Positions 7,462 through 14,298 of a stretch of DNA of 27,868 bases are shown here, in pieces. The position numbers and the translations under genes were made by a program. The stretch spans positions 13,691-41,558 of the forward strand of contig DGQF01000062.1 in NCBI GenBank assembly GCA_002389675.1, written 5' to 3'. Positions within the stretch are counted from its first letter, which is position 1; each line of letters starts with the position of its first letter. The notes below the pieces were generated by a model. It searched no databases. It was not told the origin of the DNA and saw only the letters and a program-made list of their open reading frames with translations. The stretch is from Gammaproteobacteria bacterium UBA4421 (lineage in GTDB: Bacteria; Pseudomonadota; Gammaproteobacteria; Pseudomonadales; Azotimanducaceae).

Positions 7462-8421
7462 TCAGTGGATTGCAACAGGGTTGATAACGGCTTGTACCGC
7501 CCCGACGAAACGTGGCTGCCCCAAAACAAACAGAAATTCACTGACGCCGTCTTTGGCGAGGTCGCGTGTATCCATGTTTTCTAAAATGTAGATGCCATTT
7601 TTTGCCAGTAGCTCTGGATGCACTGGGAAAGCCTCTGATGGGTTTTGGGCGGGTAATACTTCCAATGCCCAATTGTCCGCGCCGATGGCGACAACGCCCA
7701 ATGCGGCGAGGTATTGTGCGCCGTCCATACCCAGACCAGGCTGGCCCGCCATAAAGCGACCGGGATCAGAATCCATCACGTTGAGCCAGCCGGTGTGGAG
7801 CAGCACAACATCGCCTTTGCTGATTGAGATATTCGCCGCCTTAGCAGCGGCTTTGATTTCGGCTGAATTAATGGCTGTACCCGCGGGTAGAATGTCTTTG
7901 CCTAGCAGCTGCGCAACGTTTAGTAAAACGCCTCGAGTCACGATGGGCGGTAATTTATCGATGGAAAGCTTGGTCAAACCTTTAGGTGTGACAAAGTCAC
8001 TGGCTTTGTTGCCGTTGTAATAAACATGATCAATCCCCATGTGTCCTAGACCGTCTATTTGACTGCCGATTCCCATCCACAGATTCATCAGATCATCATT
8101 GCCAGTTGCTTTATTGCTGCCTAAAGGTGTGCCTGTGCCGTCGTCTAACTGTAAAACGGTCATGGAGTAACTTCTAGGCGGGTACGCCGGCGACGCCGGG
8201 CCCGTCTCCACGCCAAGGGCGTAGGTTTTTCCGTGTTTGATCAGGCGGGCTGCGGCAACTACTTTTTCCGCGGATAAATTATTGATTGCACCTAAGGTGT
8301 CCGAGGATCCATATTGAGAAGGAAACCAAGACTCCTCTGCCTGGGCAGAGAGGCAGACCCCCAGCAGCAAGCCGGTTGTGGCGACGATTTTTACGAATAA
8401 CCCCGTGACGAATCTGAACAT
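7462..8421 (-). CDS. Secreted cyclase-family protein (kynurenine formamidase-like fold)
   Basis: A 319-residue member of the Pfam cyclase family (PF04199), which includes metal-dependent hydrolases such as kynurenine formamidase and isatin hydrolase. The start is ATG 8421, seven bases after a strong GGGGGAG; the reading frame is open 21 bases further upstream but without support. Residues 1-28 form a signal peptide ending at AQA/EE, so the protein is probably periplasmic, unlike cytoplasmic formamidases. The metal-site region usually written HxGTHxDxPxH is here GIGSQIDGLGHMG (118-129), keeping D123 and H127 but not the first histidines. A Gln-containing variant is found in a longer branch of the family, so this may be normal for that branch. 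It lies 51 bases after mpl and ahead of the SDR gene. Substrate unknown. Confidence 0.82.
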   Translation of the reverse strand: MFRFVTGLFVKIVATTGLLLGVCLSAQAEESWFPSQYGSSDTLGAINNLSAEKVVAAARLIKHGKTYALGVETGPASPAYPPRSYSMTVLQLDDGTGTPLGSNKATGNDDLMNLWMGIGSQIDGLGHMGIDHVYYNGNKASDFVTPKGLTKLSIDKLPPIVTRGVLLNVAQLLGKDILPAGTAINSAEIKAAAKAANISISKGDVVLLHTGWLNVMDSDPGRFMAGQPGLGMDGAQYLAALGVVAIGADNWALEVLPAQNPSEAFPVHPELLAKNGIYILENMDTRDLAKDGVSEFLFVLGQPRFVGAVQAVINPVAIH

Positions 8422-8472
8422 AATTGCGCTCCCCCTGAGCAAAGTTGATGGGTCGAGTATACTGCTGTCGGC

Positions 8473-9927
8473 TCAAGTGGACAGTGATGATTGCTGAGGT
8501 AGTTTGTCGATTAACGACTGATAAATCCCGCCGAACGCACCGTTGCTCATGATGACAATATGCTTTTTTTGCGGGCTGCCCTTATGTTTACTCGCCGAAT
8601 CCGGCGTTGGAATCGCATATTTTAAAATCTCGCTCACCAAGGTAGCGTGTTTAGCGAACATCTTAGCGGGTATTACACAGTTGTGGACAACCTCATAGAG
8701 ATCCCAGCGTATATTTTCGTTTCGGTACCAAAAAACCTGATTTGCAGCCGCGCAGCAAGTGGTCAGTTCCTGATGTAAGGTGCCCAATGCCATGGTGTGA
8801 GTCCGGGGTTCTATAACAGCGATAATGTTTTCGCTGCCGACACGCTTGCGCAAGCCCTCCAAGGTGGTTCGAATAGCGCTGGGGTGATGGGCAAAGTCGT
8901 CGTATAGCGTTAACGATGGGCTGTCATAGATGACTTCCATACGCCGTTTAACGCCTTTGAATTGATTCAGTGCCTCGATGGCATGTTCTGTTGGAACGCC
9001 TGCATGGCGCGCTGCCGATATCGCGTTCAGAGCATTAGACTGGTTGTGTTGTCCCAGTAAACGCCAATCGATGCGTCCAAGGTTTTTATCGTTAAGGTTG
9101 ACGTCGAAAGCGCATCCATCAGGGCTGGGATTTGATACATGCCAATATTCGCCGTTGTCTTGCGTAATTTGCTTTTTTGGCTGATGCGCGCCAACACGCG
9201 CGACGGTCGACCAGCAGCCCATGGCCAGCACATTGTTAATATGTTCGTCGTTGCTGGGGGCAACAATCAGGCCATTGCCGGGCACAGTGCGCAAAAGATG
9301 GTGAAATTGCAGCGCAATGGCGTCGATATCATCGAAGATATCCGCGTGGTCGTATTCCAGATTGTTGATGATTAAAGTGCGTGGTCGATAGTGCACAAAT
9401 TTAGAGCGTCGATCGAAGTAACTGGTGTCGTACTCGTCAGCTTCCAAGACAAAGAACGGGGATGTGCCCAACTGGGCAGACTGGGTGAAATTTATGGGGA
9501 CTCCGCCAATCAGATAGCCAGGCTCCAAGCCGGCTTGATCAAGTATCCAGGCGAGCATGCTGGCGGTTGTGGTTTTACCGTGGGTTCCGGAAACGGCTAA
9601 AACCCAGCGGCCCTGCAGCACGTGCTCACCAAGCCACTGAGCGCCCGAGGTATAAGGAATGCCTTGATCGAGCACGTACTCTACGGCTTCATGTCCTCTT
9701 GGTAGCCCGGCATTTCCAATGATCACTAAATCGGGTCTGGGGGTGAGTTGTTTGGGGTGAAATCCTTCATAGACGGCAATGCCGGCGCCCTCTAATTGGT
9801 CGCTCATGGGCGGGTACATCGCTTCATCACTGCCTGATACGCGGTAACCCTGCTGCTTGGCGATTTGAGCGAGACTGCCCATGAGAGTGCCGCCGATGCC
9901 GATAAAATGGATATGTTTTTGTTTCAA
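8473..9927 (-). CDS. mpl: UDP-N-acetylmuramate:L-Ala-gamma-D-Glu-meso-DAP ligase Mpl
   Basis: A 484-residue Mur ligase of the peptidoglycan-recycling branch. It joins the salvaged tripeptide to UDP-MurNAc in the cytoplasm using ATP. The N-terminus has IHFIGIGGTLMGSLA and GSDEAMYPPMS, the ATP site is GTHGKTTT (114-121), and NNLEYDHADIFDD and YDDFAHHP are the usual Mpl signatures. Similarity to E. coli Mpl runs end to end. The open frame reaches back to 10050, but that extension is out of place inside the upstream gene. The likely start is TTG 9927, four bases overlapping the TGA of the membrane-protein gene (TTGA). That codon begins LKQKHIHFIGIG, matching family N-termini. A TTG start with poor Shine-Dalgarno suggests expression through coupling. 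Confidence 0.93.
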   Translation of the reverse strand: MKQKHIHFIGIGGTLMGSLAQIAKQQGYRVSGSDEAMYPPMSDQLEGAGIAVYEGFHPKQLTPRPDLVIIGNAGLPRGHEAVEYVLDQGIPYTSGAQWLGEHVLQGRWVLAVSGTHGKTTTASMLAWILDQAGLEPGYLIGGVPINFTQSAQLGTSPFFVLEADEYDTSYFDRRSKFVHYRPRTLIINNLEYDHADIFDDIDAIALQFHHLLRTVPGNGLIVAPSNDEHINNVLAMGCWSTVARVGAHQPKKQITQDNGEYWHVSNPSPDGCAFDVNLNDKNLGRIDWRLLGQHNQSNALNAISAARHAGVPTEHAIEALNQFKGVKRRMEVIYDSPSLTLYDDFAHHPSAIRTTLEGLRKRVGSENIIAVIEPRTHTMALGTLHQELTTCCAAANQVFWYRNENIRWDLYEVVHNCVIPAKMFAKHATLVSEILKYAIPTPDSASKHKGSPQKKHIVIMSNGAFGGIYQSLIDKLPQQSSLST

Positions 9928-10427
9928 GATAACGCCGTTTGAGTGATTGCAACTGAGAAAATGGCAACAAATAAGGCTACCGCGATCCCAACTCCGATAT
10001 GGATGTTGAGTGCTCGGTGAAAGACGAACCCGTACACGGCCAAACTCCACAAAGTCAATAAAGTGATGACAAAGACTGCCGCATCGGGGGCAAAGCGCCC
10101 AGCCGCAGCGAACGCGATGCTGGTTACAGCGGTTGTCATAATATCGACGCCATAAAGGGCGGTCAGGGTCTGCTGGAGGCGATGTTGCAGAGACATTAGG
10201 GTCATGACAAACCCGACCAGCGCGCCGGTTGCGGCAAGGCTAACCACGGAAACAGTCAGCGCCCGCAACAGGCTTACCTCTCTTTCACCGATAAAAAGTT
10301 GTACGATGACGTTGAGCAGCGCATTAAGAGCGATCACGATAAACGTAAGGGTGGTGCTGGTCGGGACAGCCTCGGGGCCTGTTTTAAACAGACAGATTCG
10401 CCAGAAAAGGGTTAGAACGGCTTGCAT
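9924..10427 (-). CDS. Multipass membrane protein upstream of mpl
   Basis: A 167-residue, mostly hydrophobic protein with four or five likely membrane helices (about 25-46, 54-79, 95-110, 116-136 and 143-163). It resembles small Yip1-like or unnamed membrane proteins that accompany mpl in several gammaproteobacteria, but I cannot assign a function. ATG 10427 is chosen because the N-terminus MQAVLTLFWRICLF fits the family; an in-frame ATG at 10463 would add 12 residues, and neither has a strong Shine-Dalgarno. Its stop overlaps the mpl start, so both are one transcription unit. The link to peptidoglycan recycling is by association only. Confidence 0.75.
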   Translation of the reverse strand: MQAVLTLFWRICLFKTGPEAVPTSTTLTFIVIALNALLNVIVQLFIGEREVSLLRALTVSVVSLAATGALVGFVMTLMSLQHRLQQTLTALYGVDIMTTAVTSIAFAAAGRFAPDAAVFVITLLTLWSLAVYGFVFHRALNIHIGVGIAVALFVAIFSVAITQTALS

Positions 10428-10477
10428 AGACTTTAACTCATCGAATTGCGGAAATTGTCGCACAAATGCACATCATC

Positions 10478-10510
10478 CCGGACAATACAGATGATTTTTT
10501 TACTGTCCGG
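10478..10510. promoter_or_regulatory. Perfect inverted repeat between mpl operon and PFK gene
   Basis: CCGGACA (10478-10484) is repeated in reverse complement as TGTCCGG (10504-10510), with 19 bases between the half-sites including a run of seven T. It lies in the divergent intergenic region, 28 bases before the PFK start and about 50 before the membrane-protein start. A dimeric regulator could bind here and affect both directions. As RNA it would form a hairpin in the PFK leader. Neither role is demonstrated. Confidence 0.35.
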
Positions 10511-10538
10511 TAATGATTGAGTTGAGGAGTATCTTGCC

Positions 10539-11795
10539 ATGCTGAAAGCGAACGCTTTTTACGCGCAATCCGGCGGCGTGACCGCAGTCATCAATGCATC
10601 TGCCTGTGGTGTTATAGAGACCGCGCGTCAATACAAAGGTCAGATGGGCACAGTTTTTGCCGGTCGTAACGGAATTCTTGGCGCGCTCAATGAAGAGTTG
10701 ATCGATACATCCAAGGAGAGTGTTCAGTCGATTGCCGCATTGCGAGACACGCCCAGTGGTGCATTTGGGTCTTGTCGATATAAGCTCAAGTCAATTCAGG
10801 AAAACCCTCGCGAATATCAACGTTTGATTGACGTGTTTAAAGCGCACAATATCCGCTTTTTTTTCTACAATGGAGGGGGCGACTCGCAGGACACGGCGAA
10901 CAAAGTCTCGCAGCTGGGCCGGGATCTGGGCTATGAACTTCAATGTATTGGTATTCCCAAAACAGTAGATAATGATCTCCCGTTCACCGATAGCTGCCCT
11001 GGTTTCGGTTCGGTCGCAAAATATGTGGCGGTGTCTACTCGTGAAGCGGCGCTGGATGTTGCATCGATGTGCGAAACCTCCACTAAAATTTTTGTGCTTG
11101 AGGTCATGGGGCGGCACGCCGGCTGGATTGCCGCGGCTTCTGCGCTGGCGCAAAGTCGTCCCAATGATGCGCCGCACATTATTTTGCTGCCCGAAGTGCC
11201 CTTTAACCAGGCGCATTTTTTAAAAAAGGTGGCCTCTTGTGTAAAACGTAACGGTTATTGCGTGATCGTGGCCTCCGAGGGCGCGCAGTACGCAGATGGA
11301 TCTTTTTTAGCGGATGCGGGCAGCAAAGATGCGTTTGGACACACTCAACTGGGCGGTGTCGCTCCCATGTTAGCGGCGCTGATCAAATCAGAATTGGGGT
11401 ATAAGTATCACTGGGCAGTGGCCGATTACCTGCAACGTGCAGCTCGCCACATAGCTTCGGCAACGGATGTCGAACAAGCCTATGCGCTAGGCAAAGCGGC
11501 CGTGGAGTTGGCCATTGAAGGTAAAACTGCGGTGATGCCGACGATTGTGCGCATAAGTGATGACCCTTACCGGTGGAAACTCGGAGAGGTCAAACTGTCT
11601 CGGGTGGCAAATGTAGAGCGCAAGATGCCAAAAAACTACATCTCTAAAGATGGCTTTGGTATTACGGCTGCAGCTAGACGCTATCTTGCGCCGCTCATTC
11701 ATGGTGAAGACTACCCACCCTATGAAGGCGGTCTGCCGCAGTATGTTAGGTTGAAAAATCAGCTGGTTGCTAAGAAGCTGCCGGTCCAATGGTAG
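10539..11795 (+). CDS. pfp: 6-phosphofructokinase, pyrophosphate-dependent type
   Basis: A 418-residue phosphofructokinase converting fructose 6-phosphate and fructose 1,6-bisphosphate, reversibly if PPi is the phosphoryl donor. Two positions that discriminate donors point to PPi. The nucleotide loop reads GGGDS (112-116), with Asp at the position that is Gly in ATP enzymes (GGDGS). The catalytic loop is PKTVDND (140-146), with Lys where ATP enzymes have Gly (PGTIDND). MGRHAGW (190-196) and the substrate region are intact. The third residue of the loop is Gly rather than the usual Asp or Asn. The length matches the methanotroph-type PPi-PFKs, and GAGGAG precedes the ATG. The esterase gene starts inside its stop. 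A membrane pyrophosphatase gene lies 2.5 kb downstream, supporting PPi use. Confidence 0.9.
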   Translation: MLKANAFYAQSGGVTAVINASACGVIETARQYKGQMGTVFAGRNGILGALNEELIDTSKESVQSIAALRDTPSGAFGSCRYKLKSIQENPREYQRLIDVFKAHNIRFFFYNGGGDSQDTANKVSQLGRDLGYELQCIGIPKTVDNDLPFTDSCPGFGSVAKYVAVSTREAALDVASMCETSTKIFVLEVMGRHAGWIAAASALAQSRPNDAPHIILLPEVPFNQAHFLKKVASCVKRNGYCVIVASEGAQYADGSFLADAGSKDAFGHTQLGGVAPMLAALIKSELGYKYHWAVADYLQRAARHIASATDVEQAYALGKAAVELAIEGKTAVMPTIVRISDDPYRWKLGEVKLSRVANVERKMPKNYISKDGFGITAAARRYLAPLIHGEDYPPYEGGLPQYVRLKNQLVAKKLPVQW

Positions 11796-12775
11796 CGGAG
11801 GTAGGGCCGGTAACATCAGGCAGCGCTATGGGTGGTTCAACGAAACATTTGCTTGCGCAGGAACTTCATCCGCTGATAGCGGCCATCCCGTCGCTCGACA
11901 TTACTCGCGATAACCTGAGTCGGTTGCGTGCCGTGCGGGCTCAGGATTCTATGTTGGCTGATGCAGATGCAGCGGGGGTCATTCGCGAAGAAATTATGGT
12001 GCCCGGCGAGCAACGCGCCGTGCGGTGTCTGTTATACAGGCCAAAAAAAACAGCATCCGGTCGGCCGGGCTACCTCCACATTCATGGTGGAGGTTATATC
12101 ATGGGGTCGCCGGAAGGTTCTGACAGGGGTAATGTTGCCGTAAGCGCAAAATTGGGTGTCGTGGTGTTATCAGTAGATTATCGCCTGGCACCAGAGCATC
12201 CTGTTCCTGCGCCTTTAGACGACTGTTATGCGGGTTTAGCTTGGTTGCATGAACATGCAGATGCGTATGGGATTGACCCTAAACGTATCGGTGTGGGCGG
12301 GGAGAGCGCGGGTGGCGGCTTAGCTGCTGGAGTGGCGATAAGGGCGCGTGATGCAGGTGATTATGCGCTGTGCCACCAACAGTTAACTTATCCGATGCTG
12401 GATAATCTAACGGGCGACGCAGCCCATCAGGGAGACCCGCTGGTGGGTGAATTTGTGTGGACACGCGCACGCAACCAATTTGGTTGGGCCAGTTTTTTGG
12501 GTGACGCTCCGGCTATTGCGCCGCAGGTGCCCGCGCGGGTGAGTAGTTATGCGGGATTGCCGAACACTTGGATGTTCACCGCGAGCCTAGACCTTTTTCG
12601 GGATGAAAATATTGAGTATGCGCAATGTTTGTTGCGCGCCGGCGTCGCGGTTGATCTTGAAATATTCTCAGGCGCTTGCCATGGCTTTCAAATGTTGCCG
12701 GGCACCCGAATAGGCGCTCGTTATATTGCTGCTCATATGGCAGCACTGGCGCGTGGATTGGGCGTTGAGCGTTGA
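11789..12775 (+). CDS. Alpha/beta hydrolase, HSL-type (family IV) esterase
   Basis: A 328-residue carboxylesterase-like hydrolase of the hormone-sensitive-lipase family, expected to act on short acyl or carboxyl esters in the cytoplasm. The oxyanion-hole motif HGGGY is at 99-103, the nucleophile elbow GESAG at 171-175 (S173), the probable acid D268 in SLDLFRDE, and the base H298 in CHGF. The YRLAPEHPVPAPLDD segment is a family signature. There is no signal peptide. ATG 11789 overlaps the PFK stop (ATGGTAG), implying coupling; the in-frame ATG at 11828 is an alternative and has an AGG upstream. The physiological substrate and any functional link to PFK are unknown. Confidence 0.88.
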   Translation: MVAEVGPVTSGSAMGGSTKHLLAQELHPLIAAIPSLDITRDNLSRLRAVRAQDSMLADADAAGVIREEIMVPGEQRAVRCLLYRPKKTASGRPGYLHIHGGGYIMGSPEGSDRGNVAVSAKLGVVVLSVDYRLAPEHPVPAPLDDCYAGLAWLHEHADAYGIDPKRIGVGGESAGGGLAAGVAIRARDAGDYALCHQQLTYPMLDNLTGDAAHQGDPLVGEFVWTRARNQFGWASFLGDAPAIAPQVPARVSSYAGLPNTWMFTASLDLFRDENIEYAQCLLRAGVAVDLEIFSGACHGFQMLPGTRIGARYIAAHMAALARGLGVER

Positions 12776-13095
12776 CTGGTGTGAAACTTGGCAGGTCGTT
12801 GGGGCGACTAATTAGATCTGGGCGAGGGTAACCTTGCGGCTTGGTCTCTTAATTTAGTGCAGGCTGGCCAAGATAAAGCGTCTCACTATGAATGCCTTAT
12901 TGCGCCAAGGCTCAATGTTATTTTTGCTGTGGCGGCGATAAAACTCTGAGCAAAATCTGCCGACCATGATGATCGCGTGCCAATGTGCATGCTTTGCAAC
13001 GCTCAAAATGATAAACAGTGGCCGACACTATTTTTTACACGGCGCTCGCAAGAGAATACGCTGCGTAGTATTCAATGATTGGCAAGGTGCAATGT
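12776..13095. other. Intergenic stretch without a recognisable gene
   Basis: About 320 bases between the esterase and the secreted-protein gene. I find no open frame of meaningful length, tRNA, obvious terminator or strong sigma-70 promoter. The promoter of the next gene is expected here. A 17-codon frame near 12888 has no supporting context. Confidence 0.5.
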
Positions 13096-14187
13096 ATGAC
13101 TGAATCCATCCGTTTGATGATCACCACTGGTCTAGCCATTTGGGCGAGCCTAGTCGGTGGTGGATCGTGGGCAGAGATTAAAAGGACTGCGGAGGGGCGG
13201 CCAGATCTAAGCGGGACCTATGACGTGTCTACCTTGACCCCATTGCAGCGTGCTAAGGAATTTGGCACCAGTTTGGAACTGACCCCCGAGCAGGCTCAAG
13301 AAATTATGGACACTGAGCGGCGGCAGATGGCGGAGGCCGGTCGCAATCGTGGCCCTGTGAAGGAGGCGCCTCCAGAAGGTGGAGCGCCTCCGGTCGGTAG
13401 TGATGAATCTCAACGCGAAGCGCTGGGTGCGGGCAACGTTGGCGGCTATAATTTCTTTTGGGTGGAGCGAGGCTCAGAAGTGTCGTTGGTCGATGGAAAG
13501 TTTCGCACCTCAATTCTGATTGATCCGCCGAATGGTCGCTTGCCAGCCCCGACGGCGGCTGGCATGCAGAGGTTTGCTGAGCGTGCAAAGCTGTTTCGTC
13601 CCAACGACGGCACTGCATGGTGGTTAGGCATTGATGGGCCTGGTCCTTATGATGGCCCCGAAAGCCTCGGTATTTCTGAACGTTGTCTGGTTGGCTTCAC
13701 GGGTGCTGCGCCTACATTCCCAAGTTTGTACAACAACTATAAGCGAATTGTGCAGGGCAAAGACCATATTATGATCTTGATTGAAATGGTCCATGACGCG
13801 CGTATTGTGCGAATGAACGCGCAACATAGGCCTGCGGCCTTGCGCACCCGGATGGGTGATTCAGTGGGTCGTTGGGATGGTGATACGTTGGTCGTTGATA
13901 CCACTAATTTTATGGCGGCCAGCGGTCAAGGCCGCGGTAGCAGCGAGAATCTCCGGGTAGAGGAGCGCTTCACACCGCAGGAAAACGGTGACGTTCTCTA
14001 TCGCTTTACGGTTGAGGATCCCACCGTATGGAGCGCGTCTTGGACAGGCGAATATATGTGGCGGTCAACGGGAGAAAAAGTCTATGAGTATGCCTGTCAT
14101 GAAGGCAATTATTCTATGGGAGGCATTTTACGCGGCGCGCGACTGCTAGAAAGCGAGGCCCAGTCAGCTGCGGTTGGTTCACAGTAA
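13096..14187 (+). CDS. Secreted conserved protein of unknown function (GRPDLSGTYD family)
   Basis: A 363-residue exported protein. From ATG 13096 there is a signal peptide with a likely cleavage at SWA/EIK (26/27), and AAGGT lies upstream; the in-frame ATG at 13075 has no ribosome-binding site. The mature protein opens with GRPDLSGTYD (34-43) and continues through a Pro/Gly-rich segment to conserved stretches such as GPYDGPESLGISERC, MGDSVGRWDGDTLVVDTTNF and EEYMWRS-like sequence near the end. I recognise this pattern from exported proteins found, often in several copies, in sphingomonads, acidobacteria and marine gammaproteobacteria, whose function is not established. One cysteine lies in SERC and another in YACHEG. 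It stands alone, ending before a terminator and facing hppA. Confidence 0.78.
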   Translation: MTESIRLMITTGLAIWASLVGGGSWAEIKRTAEGRPDLSGTYDVSTLTPLQRAKEFGTSLELTPEQAQEIMDTERRQMAEAGRNRGPVKEAPPEGGAPPVGSDESQREALGAGNVGGYNFFWVERGSEVSLVDGKFRTSILIDPPNGRLPAPTAAGMQRFAERAKLFRPNDGTAWWLGIDGPGPYDGPESLGISERCLVGFTGAAPTFPSLYNNYKRIVQGKDHIMILIEMVHDARIVRMNAQHRPAALRTRMGDSVGRWDGDTLVVDTTNFMAASGQGRGSSENLRVEERFTPQENGDVLYRFTVEDPTVWSASWTGEYMWRSTGEKVYEYACHEGNYSMGGILRGARLLESEAQSAAVGSQ

Positions 14188-14233
14188 AGGTTGAGGTTTC
14201 ACATTTTTGGAGCGAGTCTGCTGTTGTGTTGAG

Positions 14234-14254
14234 ACGGCGGGACGACCCCGCCGT
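14234..14254 (+). terminator. Hairpin terminator between convergent genes
   Basis: ACGGCGGG (14234-14241) and CCCGCCGT (14247-14254) form an 8-bp GC-rich stem with a five-base loop, extendable by a G-T and an A-T pair. TTTAACC follows on the plus strand. It lies 46 bases after the stop of the secreted-protein gene and could also act on transcripts leaving hppA. Confidence 0.6.
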
Positions 14255-14276
14255 TTAACCAGCTCATAAATTCGAA

Positions 14277-14298
14277 CCTTTGCTCAGACGAGCAAAGG
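14277..14298 (-). terminator. Hairpin spanning the hppA stop codon
   Basis: CCTTTGCTC (14277-14285) and GAGCAAAGG (14290-14298) form a perfect 9-bp stem with a four-base loop. Read on the minus strand, it includes the last codons and the TGA of hppA. The bases after it (TTCGAATTT) are only moderately T-rich. It may act as the hppA terminator, together with the GC-rich hairpin beyond it, or as a 3'-end stabiliser. Confidence 0.5.

Noticed and set aside
9928..10050. The 41-codon upstream extension of mpl
   Set aside because: It lies inside the coding region of the membrane protein in another frame and has no similarity to Mpl N-termini; the TTG at 9927 matches the family start.
12888..12941. 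A 17-codon ATG frame in the 320-base gap after the esterase
   Set aside because: No Shine-Dalgarno, no conserved motif and no supporting context.
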